From the NCBI GenBank assembly GCA_905188085.1, contig CAJJKN010000001.1:310001-374000 (forward strand): 64,000 nucleotides of DNA, in the 5' to 3' direction. This DNA is from an uncultured Bacillota bacterium. Lineage in GTDB: Bacteria; Bacillota; Clostridia; Christensenellales; QAND01. Position 1 is the stretch's first letter, and each line of letters begins with the position of its first letter. Made by a program: the position numbers and the translations under genes. A model generated the notes under the pieces. That model had not been told where the DNA came from. It searched no databases and saw only the letters and a program-made list of their open reading frames with translations. Of this stretch, positions 1 to 8,814 are shown piece by piece.

Positions 1-450
1 TGGGAAAAAGGCGCCACAAGCGGCCAGACGCAGCAGCTGGTTTCTTTAACGGCAGATTGCGACGGAGACTGCCTGCTGGCAAAGGTGATTCAAAACGGCG
101 GCGGGGCCTGCCACACGGGCGCATACAGCTGTTTTTTCAACGCCATGACGGAGGAAAAAGAGGAAATTGGCAGCGCCAATGTGCTGTATGAAGTGGATGC
201 CGTGATCAAAGACCGCAGGGAGCACCCGGTGGAAGGCAGCTATACCAATTATCTGTTCCGCGAGGGCATTGATAAAATTTTGAAAAAGGTGGGGGAAGAA
301 AGCGCGGAAACCATCATTGCGGCCAAAAACAATGCGCCGGGCGAAATTATCTATGAAACCAGCGATTTGTTTTATCATGTGCTGGTGATGTTGCAGGACC
401 GCGGGGTTGCGCTGAATGAGATTTTCAAAGAATTGAAGCGCAGAAGATAA
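1..450 (+). CDS. hisIE: Bifunctional phosphoribosyl-AMP cyclohydrolase / phosphoribosyl-ATP pyrophosphatase (5' truncated by window)
   Basis: This is the 3' part of a HisIE fusion catalysing steps 2 and 3 of histidine synthesis in the cytoplasm. The frame is open from base 1, so the gene begins outside the window; 149 residues are visible. The first about 50 residues carry the HisI metal-site motifs (KGATSGQ, then ADCDGD, then GGACHTGAYSCF). After a short linker comes the HisE part with REHPVEGSYTNYLF and the acidic helix KVGEESAETIIAAKN, ending in a Lys/Arg-rich tail. Both halves look intact. No other his gene is visible, so this is presumably the last gene of a his operon. The tRNA promoter begins 26 bases after its stop. 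Confidence 0.95.
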   Translation, partial: WEKGATSGQTQQLVSLTADCDGDCLLAKVIQNGGGACHTGAYSCFFNAMTEEKEEIGSANVLYEVDAVIKDRREHPVEGSYTNYLFREGIDKILKKVGEESAETIIAAKNNAPGEIIYETSDLFYHVLVMLQDRGVALNEIFKELKRRR

Positions 451-475
451 TTTTGAATAAATTTCAAAAATTGTC

Positions 476-505
476 TTGACAACCGGTATGGTTTTAAGCT
501 ATACT
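476..505 (+). promoter_or_regulatory. Promoter of the tRNA operon
   Basis: A perfect -35 box TTGACA (476-481) and a -10 box TATACT (500-505) are separated by 18 bases, about 25 bases upstream of the first tRNA. This is a strong housekeeping sigma-type promoter. Confidence 0.85.
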
Positions 506-530
506 AAGCAAGCGTCAAAAGGACGGGAAT

Positions 531-606
531 GGGAGCATAGCTCAGCTGGGAGAGCACTTGCCTTACAAGCAAGGGGTCACTGGTTCGAACCCAGTTGTTC
601 CCACCA
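531..606 (+). tRNA. tRNA-Val (anticodon TAC)
   Basis: A full cloverleaf can be drawn. The acceptor GGGAGCA pairs with TGTTCCC, the D arm is GCTC/GAGC, the anticodon stem CTTGC/GCAAG encloses loop CTTACAA, and the T arm is ACTGG/CCAGT. CCA is encoded at 604-606. It is the first of five tandem tRNAs. Confidence 0.95.
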
Positions 607-611
607 TTCTT

Positions 612-688
612 GGCCCGGTAGTTCAGATGGTTAGAATGCCAGCCTGTCACGCTGGAGGTCGTGGGTTCGATCCCCATCCGGGTCGCCA
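612..688 (+). tRNA. tRNA-Asp (anticodon GTC)
   Basis: The acceptor GGCCCGG pairs with CCGGGTC. The anticodon stem CCAGC/GCTGG encloses CTGTCAC, and the T loop is TTCGATC. CCA is encoded. It lies five bases after tRNA-Val. Confidence 0.95.
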
Positions 689-691
689 TTT

Positions 692-767
692 GCCTTGGTA
701 GCTCAGTCGGTAGAGCAGTAGACTGAAAATCTACGTGTCGGTGGTTCGATTCCGCCCCAAGGCACCA
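692..767 (+). tRNA. tRNA-Phe (anticodon GAA)
   Basis: The acceptor GCCTTGG pairs with CCAAGGC. The anticodon stem GTAGA/TCTAC encloses CTGAAAA, and the T arm is GGTGG/CCGCC. CCA is encoded. Confidence 0.95.
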
Positions 768-772
768 GGTAT

Positions 773-847
773 GCGGTAGTAGCTCAGTGGTAGAGTGCCA
801 CCTTGCCAAGGTGGATGTCGCGAGTTCGAATCTCGTCTACCGCTCCA
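773..847 (+). tRNA. tRNA-Gly (anticodon GCC)
   Basis: The acceptor GCGGTAG pairs with CTACCGC. The anticodon stem CCACC/GGTGG encloses TTGCCAA, and the T arm is GCGAG/CTCGT. CCA is encoded. Confidence 0.95.
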
Positions 848-858
848 ATTGCCCTTTT

Positions 859-932
<74 letters not shown>

Positions 933-935
933 CGT

Positions 936-990
936 TGGAGCAAAGGTTTCTTTGCTCCTTTTTTTTATTTTTCGGAAAGGCAACTGTGTT
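936..990. repeat. Direct repeat, left copy (flanks the 1099-1803 gene)
   Basis: These 55 bases start at TGGAGC of the terminator and end at CAACTGTGTT. They match 1864-1916 closely: same hairpin, T run, a TTTTCCGAAA-like stretch and an identical GCAACTGTGTT end. Two direct copies around one AT-rich gene look like duplicated ends of an inserted segment next to tRNA-Cys. Confidence 0.6.
937..966 (+). terminator. Terminator of the tRNA operon
   Basis: The stem GGAGCAAAG/CTTTGCTCC with loop GTTT is followed by a run of T. The hairpin and its downstream flank recur at 1864-1916. Confidence 0.9.
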
Positions 991-1098
991 GGCAGGCATG
1001 CGGCTGCGTTTATGAGAGAAAGGCGCTTTCGGCGCAGTCCGAATCTGAAATAATATTTACAAAAGGATAAGTAGTTTGATTACTTAAGGGGGATTTTT

Positions 1099-1803
1099 AT
1101 GACTAATTTACGAACGATTGATTCTTTGTTTGAGCAGTGGAAAGAATCGCACAAGAATGAAGAAATAGATAGTTATATAAAAACCGTACCAATGGACAAG
1201 AATGGTAATTTCCCTGATTATGATATGTTTAAAAGCAACTTTTGCCCTGACGGATATTTGGGAGATTCAAAAGAGTCCTATATTTTATTTATATGCAAAG
1301 AGTCGAATGTGAATGGGATTGTATCGGATGGCTCTTTTTGGTTACGCGAAGTTGTACAGACAAGGTTGAAAGGGAAAAAATACCGTGATGTGAAATATAA
1401 TTCAATGAAAGAGAAAAAAAGAGATAGAATTGCCCAAACAAAGTATTTTAATTGTCTTAATACGATTGCGGGAATTTTGCTCAATGATTTAGAAAGTGAA
1501 AATGTTCTTCAAAAATGTGGATATATGAACATAAATAAACGCGGGGGATATAGTTCGTGTAATTTTAAACAACTGAAGAATTATGCCGAGGTGTATGATG
1601 ATAAAATATTTCGACAAATTCAAGTATTGAATCCGAGAAAAATTGTATTGTTAGGAGTTTGTGTTGATATCTTTTCTTATAAGGTAAAACGGCATTTGAA
1701 AGGTGTAGAAACATATACATATTCTCGTCATCCAAGCAGATACAGAAGCTTGGAAAAATATGGTGGTGATCTTTGTAAAATAAATTGGGATGGTATTTTA
1801 TGA
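1099..1803 (+). CDS. AT-rich cargo gene, possible uracil-DNA-glycosylase-fold protein
   Basis: A 234-residue soluble protein, not firmly recognised. An ATG follows the strong site AAGGGGG. Visible marks are a strand-loop ILFICKESN near residue 62, a second strand NPRKIVLLG near 180, and SRHPSR near residue 212. The order and spacing (strand with nucleotide-binding loop, LxPkxIvlLG, HPS) resemble the uracil-DNA glycosylase superfamily, where the HPS motif is catalytic or DNA-binding. The catalytic acid/water motif is not clear, so function is uncertain. Its codons are much richer in A/T than neighbouring genes, which suggests transfer. It lies between two copies of a 53-55 base direct repeat containing the tRNA-operon terminator. 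It could instead be an unrelated island gene. Confidence 0.55.
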   Translation: MTNLRTIDSLFEQWKESHKNEEIDSYIKTVPMDKNGNFPDYDMFKSNFCPDGYLGDSKESYILFICKESNVNGIVSDGSFWLREVVQTRLKGKKYRDVKYNSMKEKKRDRIAQTKYFNCLNTIAGILLNDLESENVLQKCGYMNINKRGGYSSCNFKQLKNYAEVYDDKIFRQIQVLNPRKIVLLGVCVDIFSYKVKRHLKGVETYTYSRHPSRYRSLEKYGGDLCKINWDGIL

Positions 1804-1863
1804 TTTGTTTTGATATAACCTGCAAAAAATCGTCTGTATCTATAATAAACACGAAAGTTATGC

Positions 1864-1916
1864 TGGAGCTAAGATTTCTTTGCTCCTTTTTTATTTTCCG
1901 AAAAAGCAACTGTGTT
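1864..1916. repeat. Direct repeat, right copy, including a terminator
   Basis: Second copy of the 936-990 repeat. It forms its own terminator (1865-1892: GGAGCTAAG/CTTTGCTCC, one mismatch, loop ATTT, then T run), ending transcription of the 1099-1803 gene. Confidence 0.6.
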
Positions 1917-1966
1917 ATCCGGTATAGAAAATTGGGAAGAGAAAGAGGATGAAGAGCCGGACTATC

Positions 1967-1995
1967 TTGACCTAAAAGTAAGATCGTATTACACT
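1967..1995 (+). promoter_or_regulatory. Promoter upstream of the cobalamin riboswitch
   Basis: TTGACC (1967-1972) and TACACT (1990-1995) with a 17-base spacer place the start of transcription just before the riboswitch. Confidence 0.6.
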
Positions 1996-2004
1996 AACAA
2001 TGAT

Positions 2005-2200
2005 AAACATCTATGGTGGAGAGAAAGCCTCTCTGAAAAGGGAAGCAGGTGAAAAACCTGCGCAACAGCCATTACTGTAAATGCCGACGAAAAAGCAACC
2101 GCCATTGGGCTTTGCCCGAGAAGGCGCTTTGGAGAAAGAAGCATGAGCCAGGAGACCTGCCATACGATGAAAAGCCAAGTCCTGGGCAAGGGGGACGGTG
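2005..2200 (+). ncRNA. Cobalamin (B12) riboswitch
   Basis: The leader contains the B12-box consensus GAGCCAGGAGACCTGCC at 2145-2161. It also has typical cobalamin aptamer elements upstream: GGGAAGCAGGTGAAAAACCTGC hairpin (about 2039-2060), followed by GCAACAGCCATTACTGTAA, and the internal arm CGCCATTGGGCTTTGCCCGAGAAGGCG. Boundaries are approximate. Downstream, GTCC...GGAC followed by T-rich sequence (about 2180-2220) may be the expression platform. It controls only the large surface protein gene that follows; no B12 synthesis gene is adjacent. Confidence 0.9.
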
Positions 2201-2306
2201 GTGTTTTTGTGTCTTTTTTTGATGCCTGAAAACGCTGTCTTTGCCCATGATTGGGGAAAAGGCGGCGCTTTTTTATTGGATGCGCCGCAGGTAAGGAGGA
2301 AACGAT

Positions 2307-5300
2307 TTGAAACGCAGGAAAAATCGGCGCATTTCATGGTTTTTGGCATTGTGTATGCTGCTGACTGTGCTGCAAACGCCGTTGGTTGCGCTGGCGGAAG
2401 AGATGCAAATGCCGCAGCCTACGGAAACGGCGAGCCCGGACGAAGCAGAGCAGACACCGGTGCCGGAGCAGACACCGACGCCGGAGCAGAGCCCGGCCTT
2501 GCAAGAGGCGGCAGAGCAGGCGCAGGAGGAAAAAGCGGCCGCTGTGCCGGCTGTGCAAACGGTGGAAGAGGACGGCTTAAATACGGACGCGGAAGGGTAT
2601 TTGCTCATTACCGGCGCGGATGAACTGGCAAAGGTGATGAACGATACGGCAACCTATGCAGATAAAAATCTGCGGTTGACGGGCTCTTTGGATATGGCGG
2701 GGCAGGCTGTGCAGCCGCTGGGCAACAGCAGCACGCCGTTTACCGGCACGTTTGACGGCGCGGGATATACCATTTCCAACCTAAGAATTCAGGCGTCCGG
2801 CGGGTATACCGGGATGTTTGGCCGGATGGACGGCACGGTGAAAAACCTGACGCTGAACAAGGCCGACATTGAGGATACCAACGAATCCTACACAAAGGGC
2901 ACGGGCGCGCTGGTAGGGCATAACAAGGGCACGATTTCGGATTGTTTGGTGAAAAACAGCGAGATTAAGGTGCACTATAACGGCCTGGGCGGCCTGGTGG
3001 GCTATAACGAAGGCACGGCGGAGCGTTGCGGCGTGGAAAACAGCACGATCACGGCGGCGAGCGTGGCTTCTATGGCGTACACAGGCGGCTTTGCCGGACA
3101 GAACGCGGCCAAAGGCAGCTTGACACAGTGTTATGTGGAAGGCGGCAAGGTTTGCTATACGGGCGTGGCCGCAAAGGGACAGGAAGTCGGCGGCTTTGTG
3201 GGCAGAAACGCATCGTCTACCAGCGTGATTCAAAATTGTTACAGCACGGCGGAAGTGGCTGCCAACGGAGATAAGGCGGGCGGTTTTATCGGCAACGCCA
3301 ATGCCGGCAAGATTGAAAACTGTTTTGCCACGGGCGATGTAAACGGACGAAAATATGTCGGCGGCTTTGCCGGCGATTTGGGATACGGAAGCTGCACGCT
3401 TTCCTCCTGCTATGCGCTGGGAAAGGTGGTATCCACCGGCACTTCGAGTGGGAAATACAACTATTTTGGGAAATTCTATGGCAATGGGATGAGCCCTAAG
3501 GCCACAAACTGCCTGTATAACGCGGCGGTTTCCATTACGGGGAACGGCACGGAAGCGGAACAAAACGCGGCGTTTACCGCGATGACGGAGGCGGAAATAC
3601 AGCAGGCAGCCTCCCTTTTGGGAGAAAATTGGACGGCGGACTCGGAACACAACAACGGATTTCCGTATTTGAAAAATGTAAAGGCGCCGGAAAACAGGGG
3701 CACAACGCCGGCCGAGCCGCAAAAATTGGCAACGCCGGCCGGGCTTAGCTGGGACAATATGGTACTGAGCTGGAAAGCGGTGCCCAATGCTGTTTGCTAT
3801 ACGCTGGTGTTGTACAAAGCACAGGCAAGCGGGAAAAATGAACAGGTGGCAGTGTACGAAAACGTGACGGAAACCAGCAAGGATTTTGCGGGCGTGTTTA
3901 CCGTCAGCGGCAGTTATTATGTGACGGTGCAGGCCGTGGGCAACGGCACGGACACAACGGACAGCGATATTTCCGCGCAGAGCCCGGCCTATACTTATGT
4001 GAACCGGGATGAACAGGGCTTTATTCTTATTAAAACGCCGGAAGAGCTGTTGGCGTTGGCTGAAAAGACGGCGGACCTGTCGCGAAACTATAAACTGGCC
4101 AACGACATTGATATGACGGGGTATACCGGCAAAGTGATCGGCAAATATTCCACGGGCAGCGACAGCAAAGCGTTTACCGGAATCTTTGACGGCGACGGGC
4201 ACACCATTTCCAACCTGTCCTTGGCAGGGGAAGGGCTGTTTTCCTATGTGGGCCAAGGCGGCATTCTCCGCAACCTGACGCTGAAAAAAGCCGCGGTGGA
4301 AGACGGACAGAGCAACAGCATGCACAGCCCGGCGGCACTGGTGTGCCGGAACAAGGGCGAAATTGAAAATTGTTATGTAAAACAATCCACGGTGGTCTCG
4401 GTGTACAACGCCTGCACGGGCGGGCTGGTCGGCATCAACGAAGGCACGGTGCGTTATAGCGGCGTGGACGGCGGCAGCGTGGTTTGCAAAAGCGCATACA
4501 GCACAAAAATCGGCGGTTTTGTGGGCCGAAACCTGGGCAGCATTGAACAATGCTATGCCGCAACCGGCGTATCCGGCGCAAAATGGGTAGGCGGCTTTGT
4601 GGGCGGCCAGGAAGGCGGCACAGTACGCGATTGTTATGCCATCGGCCAGGTGACGGCGACAAACGAACTGGCCGGCGGCTTTGCGGGCTTCTTCATTACC
4701 TATACTTCCGGCAACCCGAGCGTATTGGAAAACGTATACGCCAGCTGCGATGTGCGCGCTAAATCCGGCGGGCCGGTGGCAGGCGGCAACAACACCGTGG
4801 CCAAAGCAGGAGAGGGCACGGCGAAAAACTGCTATTACAACTCGTATAAAGTGGCGCCCGAAACACAGGGCATGGCGCTGGAAGCGGCCGTGGGCAAAAC
4901 GACGAGCGAAATGAAAACGACGTCGTTTGCGGCGCTGTTGGGCGGGGATGTTTGGGCTGTGGACAGCACGGACAAACAGAGCGTAATCAACAACGGGTAT
5001 CCGTATTTGTTAAAAGCAACCCCGGACGCGGCGGCGCCTGTGCAGGAGAAAATAGAAGTGAGCCTGCTGATCGCGCCGTATGACCAGACGGGCTATTGCT
5101 TTGTGCCGGGCAAGGTGTTGACCGTGCAGACGGCGGGCGAAAGCATTACCGTAAAAGACGTGATGGACGCGGCGCAGCAAGCCGGGCTGTTGACGTATAA
5201 AGCGGCGCAGTCGTCTTACGGATATTATGTAAGCGCCATCAACGGCACAGAGCCGGAATCGCCCAGCGGCTGGATGTTTACCATCAACGATAAGGTTTCC

Positions 5301-8300
5301 GGCGTGGGGATGTCCGCAGCGCAGGTGAAACCCGGCGATAAGATCCTTTGGTATGAAGGAACTGCCAGCAACCACTATGCCGCACCCACATGGGAAGAGA
5401 TGACGGCGCCGGAACCGCCGGTGTATGAGGATATTTACACCAAAGAACAGCTGCTGGCGCTGGCGGAAAGCCAAAACCCGGCAGAGGACTGGAAGAAAAA
5501 CTATCGCTTGATGGCGGATATTGACCTGGCCGGCGTTGCGTTTACGCCGATCGGCACAGAGGATATTCCGTTTGCAGGCATCTTTGAAGGCAATGGGAAA
5601 ACCATTGCGAACATGACCGTGACCAAAGGCGAAGGCAGCGAAAACCTGGGCTTGTTTGGCTGCATTGAGGGCGCCAGCATTTTGAACCTGACGCTGAAAA
5701 ATGCAAATGTGACCGGCGGCAGCAGAATGGGCGCGCTGGTGGGCGTGGCCAAAGCGGACGCGGAAAAAGAACTGGCAAACCTGATCGGTAATTGCCATGC
5801 GACGGGCACGGTATACGCCAAGGGCATGACGGTGATTAAGCAGACGGACGTAGGCGGCCTGGTGGGCGTGAACGAAGGCGCAACGGACAGCCAGAGCGGC
5901 AGGAGCATTTTCAGCGCCATTGACGCCTGTACGGCGGACGTGACGGTGAAAGCGGACACGGGCGCTGAGGACAAGACGCAATCCGGCCATGTAGGCGGCT
6001 TTGTGGGCTGGAACAAAGGCACGATTACAAAATGCGCGGCAAGCGGCCAGGTTTTGGGCGGCAACACGACCGGCGGCTTTGCAGGCAGCAACTTTGGCAG
6101 CATTTATCTTTCCCATGCCACGGGGAATGTGACGGCGGGCTACACCGCGGGCGGCTTTGTAGGCAGCAGCGGCGTGGGCAGCACGATTGAAAACTGCTAT
6201 GCTACGGGCAATGTGGTGGCCAATGCGCCCAACAGCGGCGCGTATTTCGGCGGCTTTGCGGGCGCGATTTCGGGAAAAGTGAAAAACTGCGTAAGCACGG
6301 GCACGCTGACCCCGGGCTGGAGCTATAACGGCGGCTTTGCCGGATATTATGAAGGCACGCTCTCTTCGTTTAACGAAAACTTTATGACGATCAGCCGCTG
6401 CTACGGAAACTGCGAAACCAGCCTGGGCACAACCGTTAAGGCCCTGGGTAATTATATCGAAGGCAAGGACGAAAACAGCGACAAAGCCGCGCAGCAAATG
6501 GCGGTGAGCCGCGCCGAAGCGGAGCAAAAGCTAAAAGAGATGCTGCAGGCCGTGGCAGAGGAACAGCAGACGGCGGAAGCGCTGGTAAACGAAGCGGACA
6601 AGTACGAAGAAGAAGTGAAAATTCCGAGCACGGTTGCTGCGCAGACGGATGTGACAAACCTGGTGGCAAGGCTGAAACCCGGGCAGACCGCGGACGACAG
6701 CATTGCCGTGCAGTATAGAGAGCGGACGGAAAACACCTACATCACGAGCACAAACCCGGCCAACCGTTATACGCTGGCAAGAACATATGATAAGACAGGG
6801 AAAACGGAAGAAACCGTGGTGCTGCTGTTTACCCAAAACGGGCAGACGGCCACAAAGACGGTAAAAGTGTCGATTCAGGGCAGCAAAAACCAGGCGACGA
6901 TGGCAGATATCCTGGCCAGCCTGCAAAAACGCTATACCAACCCGGCCTATGACGATTCGCTTTCGGATTGGGTGGCATTTGACATGGGGGCCTATGTGGG
7001 CGCGGGAAATGTGTTTGCGAGCAAGGGCGCCAAAAACAGCTTTATTGCAAACGCCCTGGAAAACATTCGCCCCAACATCGCTACGGACTATGAGCGCGTG
7101 ATCCTGATGATGACGGCGCTGGGCGTAGATGCGCAGACGGAAGTGGACACGCTGGCCAAGCTGCCCAAAGAGCGGCTGGAAAGCGTGAACGCGCAGGCGT
7201 TTGCCTTGCTGGCCTATGACGCAGCCGACTATACCTTGCCGGAGGACGCGATCAACACGCGGGAAGCGGCGATTGCCTATCTGCTTTCCAAAGAAAATGC
7301 GGACGGCGGCTGGGCCTATGAGGGCAGCGTTTCGGAAGCGAGCATGACGGCGATGGTGATTTCTGCGCTGGCACCGTATAAAGACCGCGCGGATGTGCAG
7401 GCGGCTTTGGAAAAGGGCGTGAATTGCCTATCCAACCTGCAACTGGCAAGCGGCGGCTACGGCTATGAAGGCACGGAAAACAGCAACGACGACGCGATGG
7501 TAATTTTGGCGCTGACTTCGATGGGCATAGATGCCGGATCGGATGCCAGGTTTGTGAAAAACGGGAACAGCGTGCTTTCCAACATGATGAGCTTTGTGAC
7601 GGAGGACAAACAATTTGGCTATGAAGACAACACGGAAGCCAATGCCTACGCCACGGAGCAGTGCTTCAGGGCGCTGATTGCGTATAGCCGGTATCAGGCA
7701 AAGGGATACAACGTCTATCGCTTTGAGGGTAAACTGGAGGAACGCGTGCTGCCGGGCAAGGTGACTGTGACGGTGGAAAAAGACGCGCAGCTGCCGGAAA
7801 TGCAAGGGCCGGACGACAAAACGTGGCAAAATGCGGTGTTTACCCAGGAGGATTGGGAACGCATTGCAAACGGCGAAAACGCGCAGATTTTTGTGACGAT
7901 TGAAAAAGCGGCAAACGATGCGGCGCGGCAATGGGATAAGAAAGACCGGCTGCTCTGTGCATGGATGATTTCCATTGAAAAGGAAATCGGCGGACAGCGG
8001 CAGGCGGTGGCAACGCTGCAACAGCCGGTGCAGATTTCCGTGGAGCTGGAAAAACAGTGGCGCGGGCATGCGTCGTATGCGGTGTTGGCCGTATGCAACG
8101 GACAGGCAAGCGAAGTAAATGACCGAAAGGAAGAAAACGGATGCGTTGCGCTGGAAGTGCAAAGCGGCGGATTCTACGCGTTGGCATATACAGAAACGGG
8201 TACGGCAAACACGACGGACGGCACGACTCCGCAGACGGGTGACGCGAACCGCACGGCGTTTTTCTGGATGCTGCTGATGCTTTCCTCACTGGGGTTGGCT

Positions 8301-8342
8301 GCCGGCATACAAAACAGGAAAACGGCAGTGAAAAAACACTAA
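2307..8342 (+). CDS. Giant wall-anchored surface protein with GLUG repeats, transcobalamin-like domain and alpha-barrel repeats; predicted corrinoid binder
   Basis: The protein has 2011 residues. It uses TTG at 2307 behind AAGGAGGA (2293-2300). Order of parts: signal peptide (about 1-31, basic then hydrophobic, ending ALA); Pro/Glu/Thr-rich linker; GLUG-type beta repeats (GGFVGRN, GGFAGxx) at about 90-450; an Fn3-like domain at about 470-565; second GLUG block about 570-900; a DUF4430 domain about 912-1025 (SGWMFTINDK, VKPGDKILWYEG); third GLUG block about 1038-1370; a helical, repeat-rich domain about 1528-1808 with terpene-cyclase-like signatures DGGWAYEG, GGYGYEG, FGYED; and a C-terminal sorting signal PQTGD (about 1974), hydrophobic helix and basic tail. 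DUF4430 is the transcobalamin-like C-terminal family, and animal B12 carriers pair it with an alpha/alpha barrel. The B12 riboswitch upstream supports corrinoid capture. This is inference; binding is not shown by sequence. Confidence 0.85.
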   Translation: MKRRKNRRISWFLALCMLLTVLQTPLVALAEEMQMPQPTETASPDEAEQTPVPEQTPTPEQSPALQEAAEQAQEEKAAAVPAVQTVEEDGLNTDAEGYLLITGADELAKVMNDTATYADKNLRLTGSLDMAGQAVQPLGNSSTPFTGTFDGAGYTISNLRIQASGGYTGMFGRMDGTVKNLTLNKADIEDTNESYTKGTGALVGHNKGTISDCLVKNSEIKVHYNGLGGLVGYNEGTAERCGVENSTITAASVASMAYTGGFAGQNAAKGSLTQCYVEGGKVCYTGVAAKGQEVGGFVGRNASSTSVIQNCYSTAEVAANGDKAGGFIGNANAGKIENCFATGDVNGRKYVGGFAGDLGYGSCTLSSCYALGKVVSTGTSSGKYNYFGKFYGNGMSPKATNCLYNAAVSITGNGTEAEQNAAFTAMTEAEIQQAASLLGENWTADSEHNNGFPYLKNVKAPENRGTTPAEPQKLATPAGLSWDNMVLSWKAVPNAVCYTLVLYKAQASGKNEQVAVYENVTETSKDFAGVFTVSGSYYVTVQAVGNGTDTTDSDISAQSPAYTYVNRDEQGFILIKTPEELLALAEKTADLSRNYKLANDIDMTGYTGKVIGKYSTGSDSKAFTGIFDGDGHTISNLSLAGEGLFSYVGQGGILRNLTLKKAAVEDGQSNSMHSPAALVCRNKGEIENCYVKQSTVVSVYNACTGGLVGINEGTVRYSGVDGGSVVCKSAYSTKIGGFVGRNLGSIEQCYAATGVSGAKWVGGFVGGQEGGTVRDCYAIGQVTATNELAGGFAGFFITYTSGNPSVLENVYASCDVRAKSGGPVAGGNNTVAKAGEGTAKNCYYNSYKVAPETQGMALEAAVGKTTSEMKTTSFAALLGGDVWAVDSTDKQSVINNGYPYLLKATPDAAAPVQEKIEVSLLIAPYDQTGYCFVPGKVLTVQTAGESITVKDVMDAAQQAGLLTYKAAQSSYGYYVSAINGTEPESPSGWMFTINDKVSGVGMSAAQVKPGDKILWYEGTASNHYAAPTWEEMTAPEPPVYEDIYTKEQLLALAESQNPAEDWKKNYRLMADIDLAGVAFTPIGTEDIPFAGIFEGNGKTIANMTVTKGEGSENLGLFGCIEGASILNLTLKNANVTGGSRMGALVGVAKADAEKELANLIGNCHATGTVYAKGMTVIKQTDVGGLVGVNEGATDSQSGRSIFSAIDACTADVTVKADTGAEDKTQSGHVGGFVGWNKGTITKCAASGQVLGGNTTGGFAGSNFGSIYLSHATGNVTAGYTAGGFVGSSGVGSTIENCYATGNVVANAPNSGAYFGGFAGAISGKVKNCVSTGTLTPGWSYNGGFAGYYEGTLSSFNENFMTISRCYGNCETSLGTTVKALGNYIEGKDENSDKAAQQMAVSRAEAEQKLKEMLQAVAEEQQTAEALVNEADKYEEEVKIPSTVAAQTDVTNLVARLKPGQTADDSIAVQYRERTENTYITSTNPANRYTLARTYDKTGKTEETVVLLFTQNGQTATKTVKVSIQGSKNQATMADILASLQKRYTNPAYDDSLSDWVAFDMGAYVGAGNVFASKGAKNSFIANALENIRPNIATDYERVILMMTALGVDAQTEVDTLAKLPKERLESVNAQAFALLAYDAADYTLPEDAINTREAAIAYLLSKENADGGWAYEGSVSEASMTAMVISALAPYKDRADVQAALEKGVNCLSNLQLASGGYGYEGTENSNDDAMVILALTSMGIDAGSDARFVKNGNSVLSNMMSFVTEDKQFGYEDNTEANAYATEQCFRALIAYSRYQAKGYNVYRFEGKLEERVLPGKVTVTVEKDAQLPEMQGPDDKTWQNAVFTQEDWERIANGENAQIFVTIEKAANDAARQWDKKDRLLCAWMISIEKEIGGQRQAVATLQQPVQISVELEKQWRGHASYAVLAVCNGQASEVNDRKEENGCVALEVQSGGFYALAYTETGTANTTDGTTPQTGDANRTAFFWMLLMLSSLGLAAGIQNRKTAVKKH

Positions 8343-8360
8343 AACAGTCTAAAACAGAAA

Positions 8361-8385
8361 AGAGGGCGATAGGCCCTCTTTTTTT
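8361..8385 (+). terminator. Terminator of the surface protein gene
   Basis: Perfect stem AGAGGGC/GCCCTCT with loop GATAG and a T run. Confidence 0.9.
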
Positions 8386-8814
8386 ATGCAAAATGCCAGA
8401 CGGGATAACGAAATTGAGGGAATGTTTATTGGCGGGAAATAGTGGCGGTAACCGGGAAAACAAGACAAGGGCAGAGAAAAGGGGAACGGGGAAAGTGCAG
8501 AAAAGGAGAAAACATTTTGCAAAGCGGTGGTTTACAGAAAACGACAAAGACAAGAGGCTGGGGAGAATAAAGGCGCAAACGGAGGCCGCAAACACGGCAG
8601 TCGGAAGGAGAAGGCGCAAGAGCGACAAAGTATAAAAAGAGAAGCAGACGAGTGCATAGCCATATGGGAATGGAACAACGGATATAGAAACCGTGAAAGG
8701 ATGTGAAAGGGAAAAAGGTTTGGCAGGTTTTTGATAATTTGATAAAGAGAAGGAAAAACTCGACGGCGGGGAAAGACAATCTGTGCAAAGAGCGAACAAG
8801 AGAAAAAAGGCATA
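8386..8814. other. Gene-free purine-rich spacer
   Basis: About 430 bases between the surface protein terminator and the tracrRNA. No ORF has a ribosome binding site or recognisable product. The + strand is purine-loaded: I counted 89 A/G of 120 at 8701-8820, which keeps the opposite strand free of stops and creates spurious long frames. Confidence 0.6.

Noticed and set aside
1873..2049. Open frame reading through the riboswitch promoter (contains YLDLKVRSYYTNN)
   Set aside because: No start codon with a ribosome site, and it overlaps promoter and aptamer. A gene remnant is possible but unsupported.
2781..4550. 589-codon leftward open frame opposite the surface protein
   Set aside because: Shadow of the GLUG repeat coding sequence; no ribosome site or recognisable domain. 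The same applies to leftward frames 5010-6527 and 7840-9591.
8393..8635. 80-codon rightward frame before the tracrRNA
   Set aside because: No ribosome binding site, odd composition, explained by purine-rich spacer.
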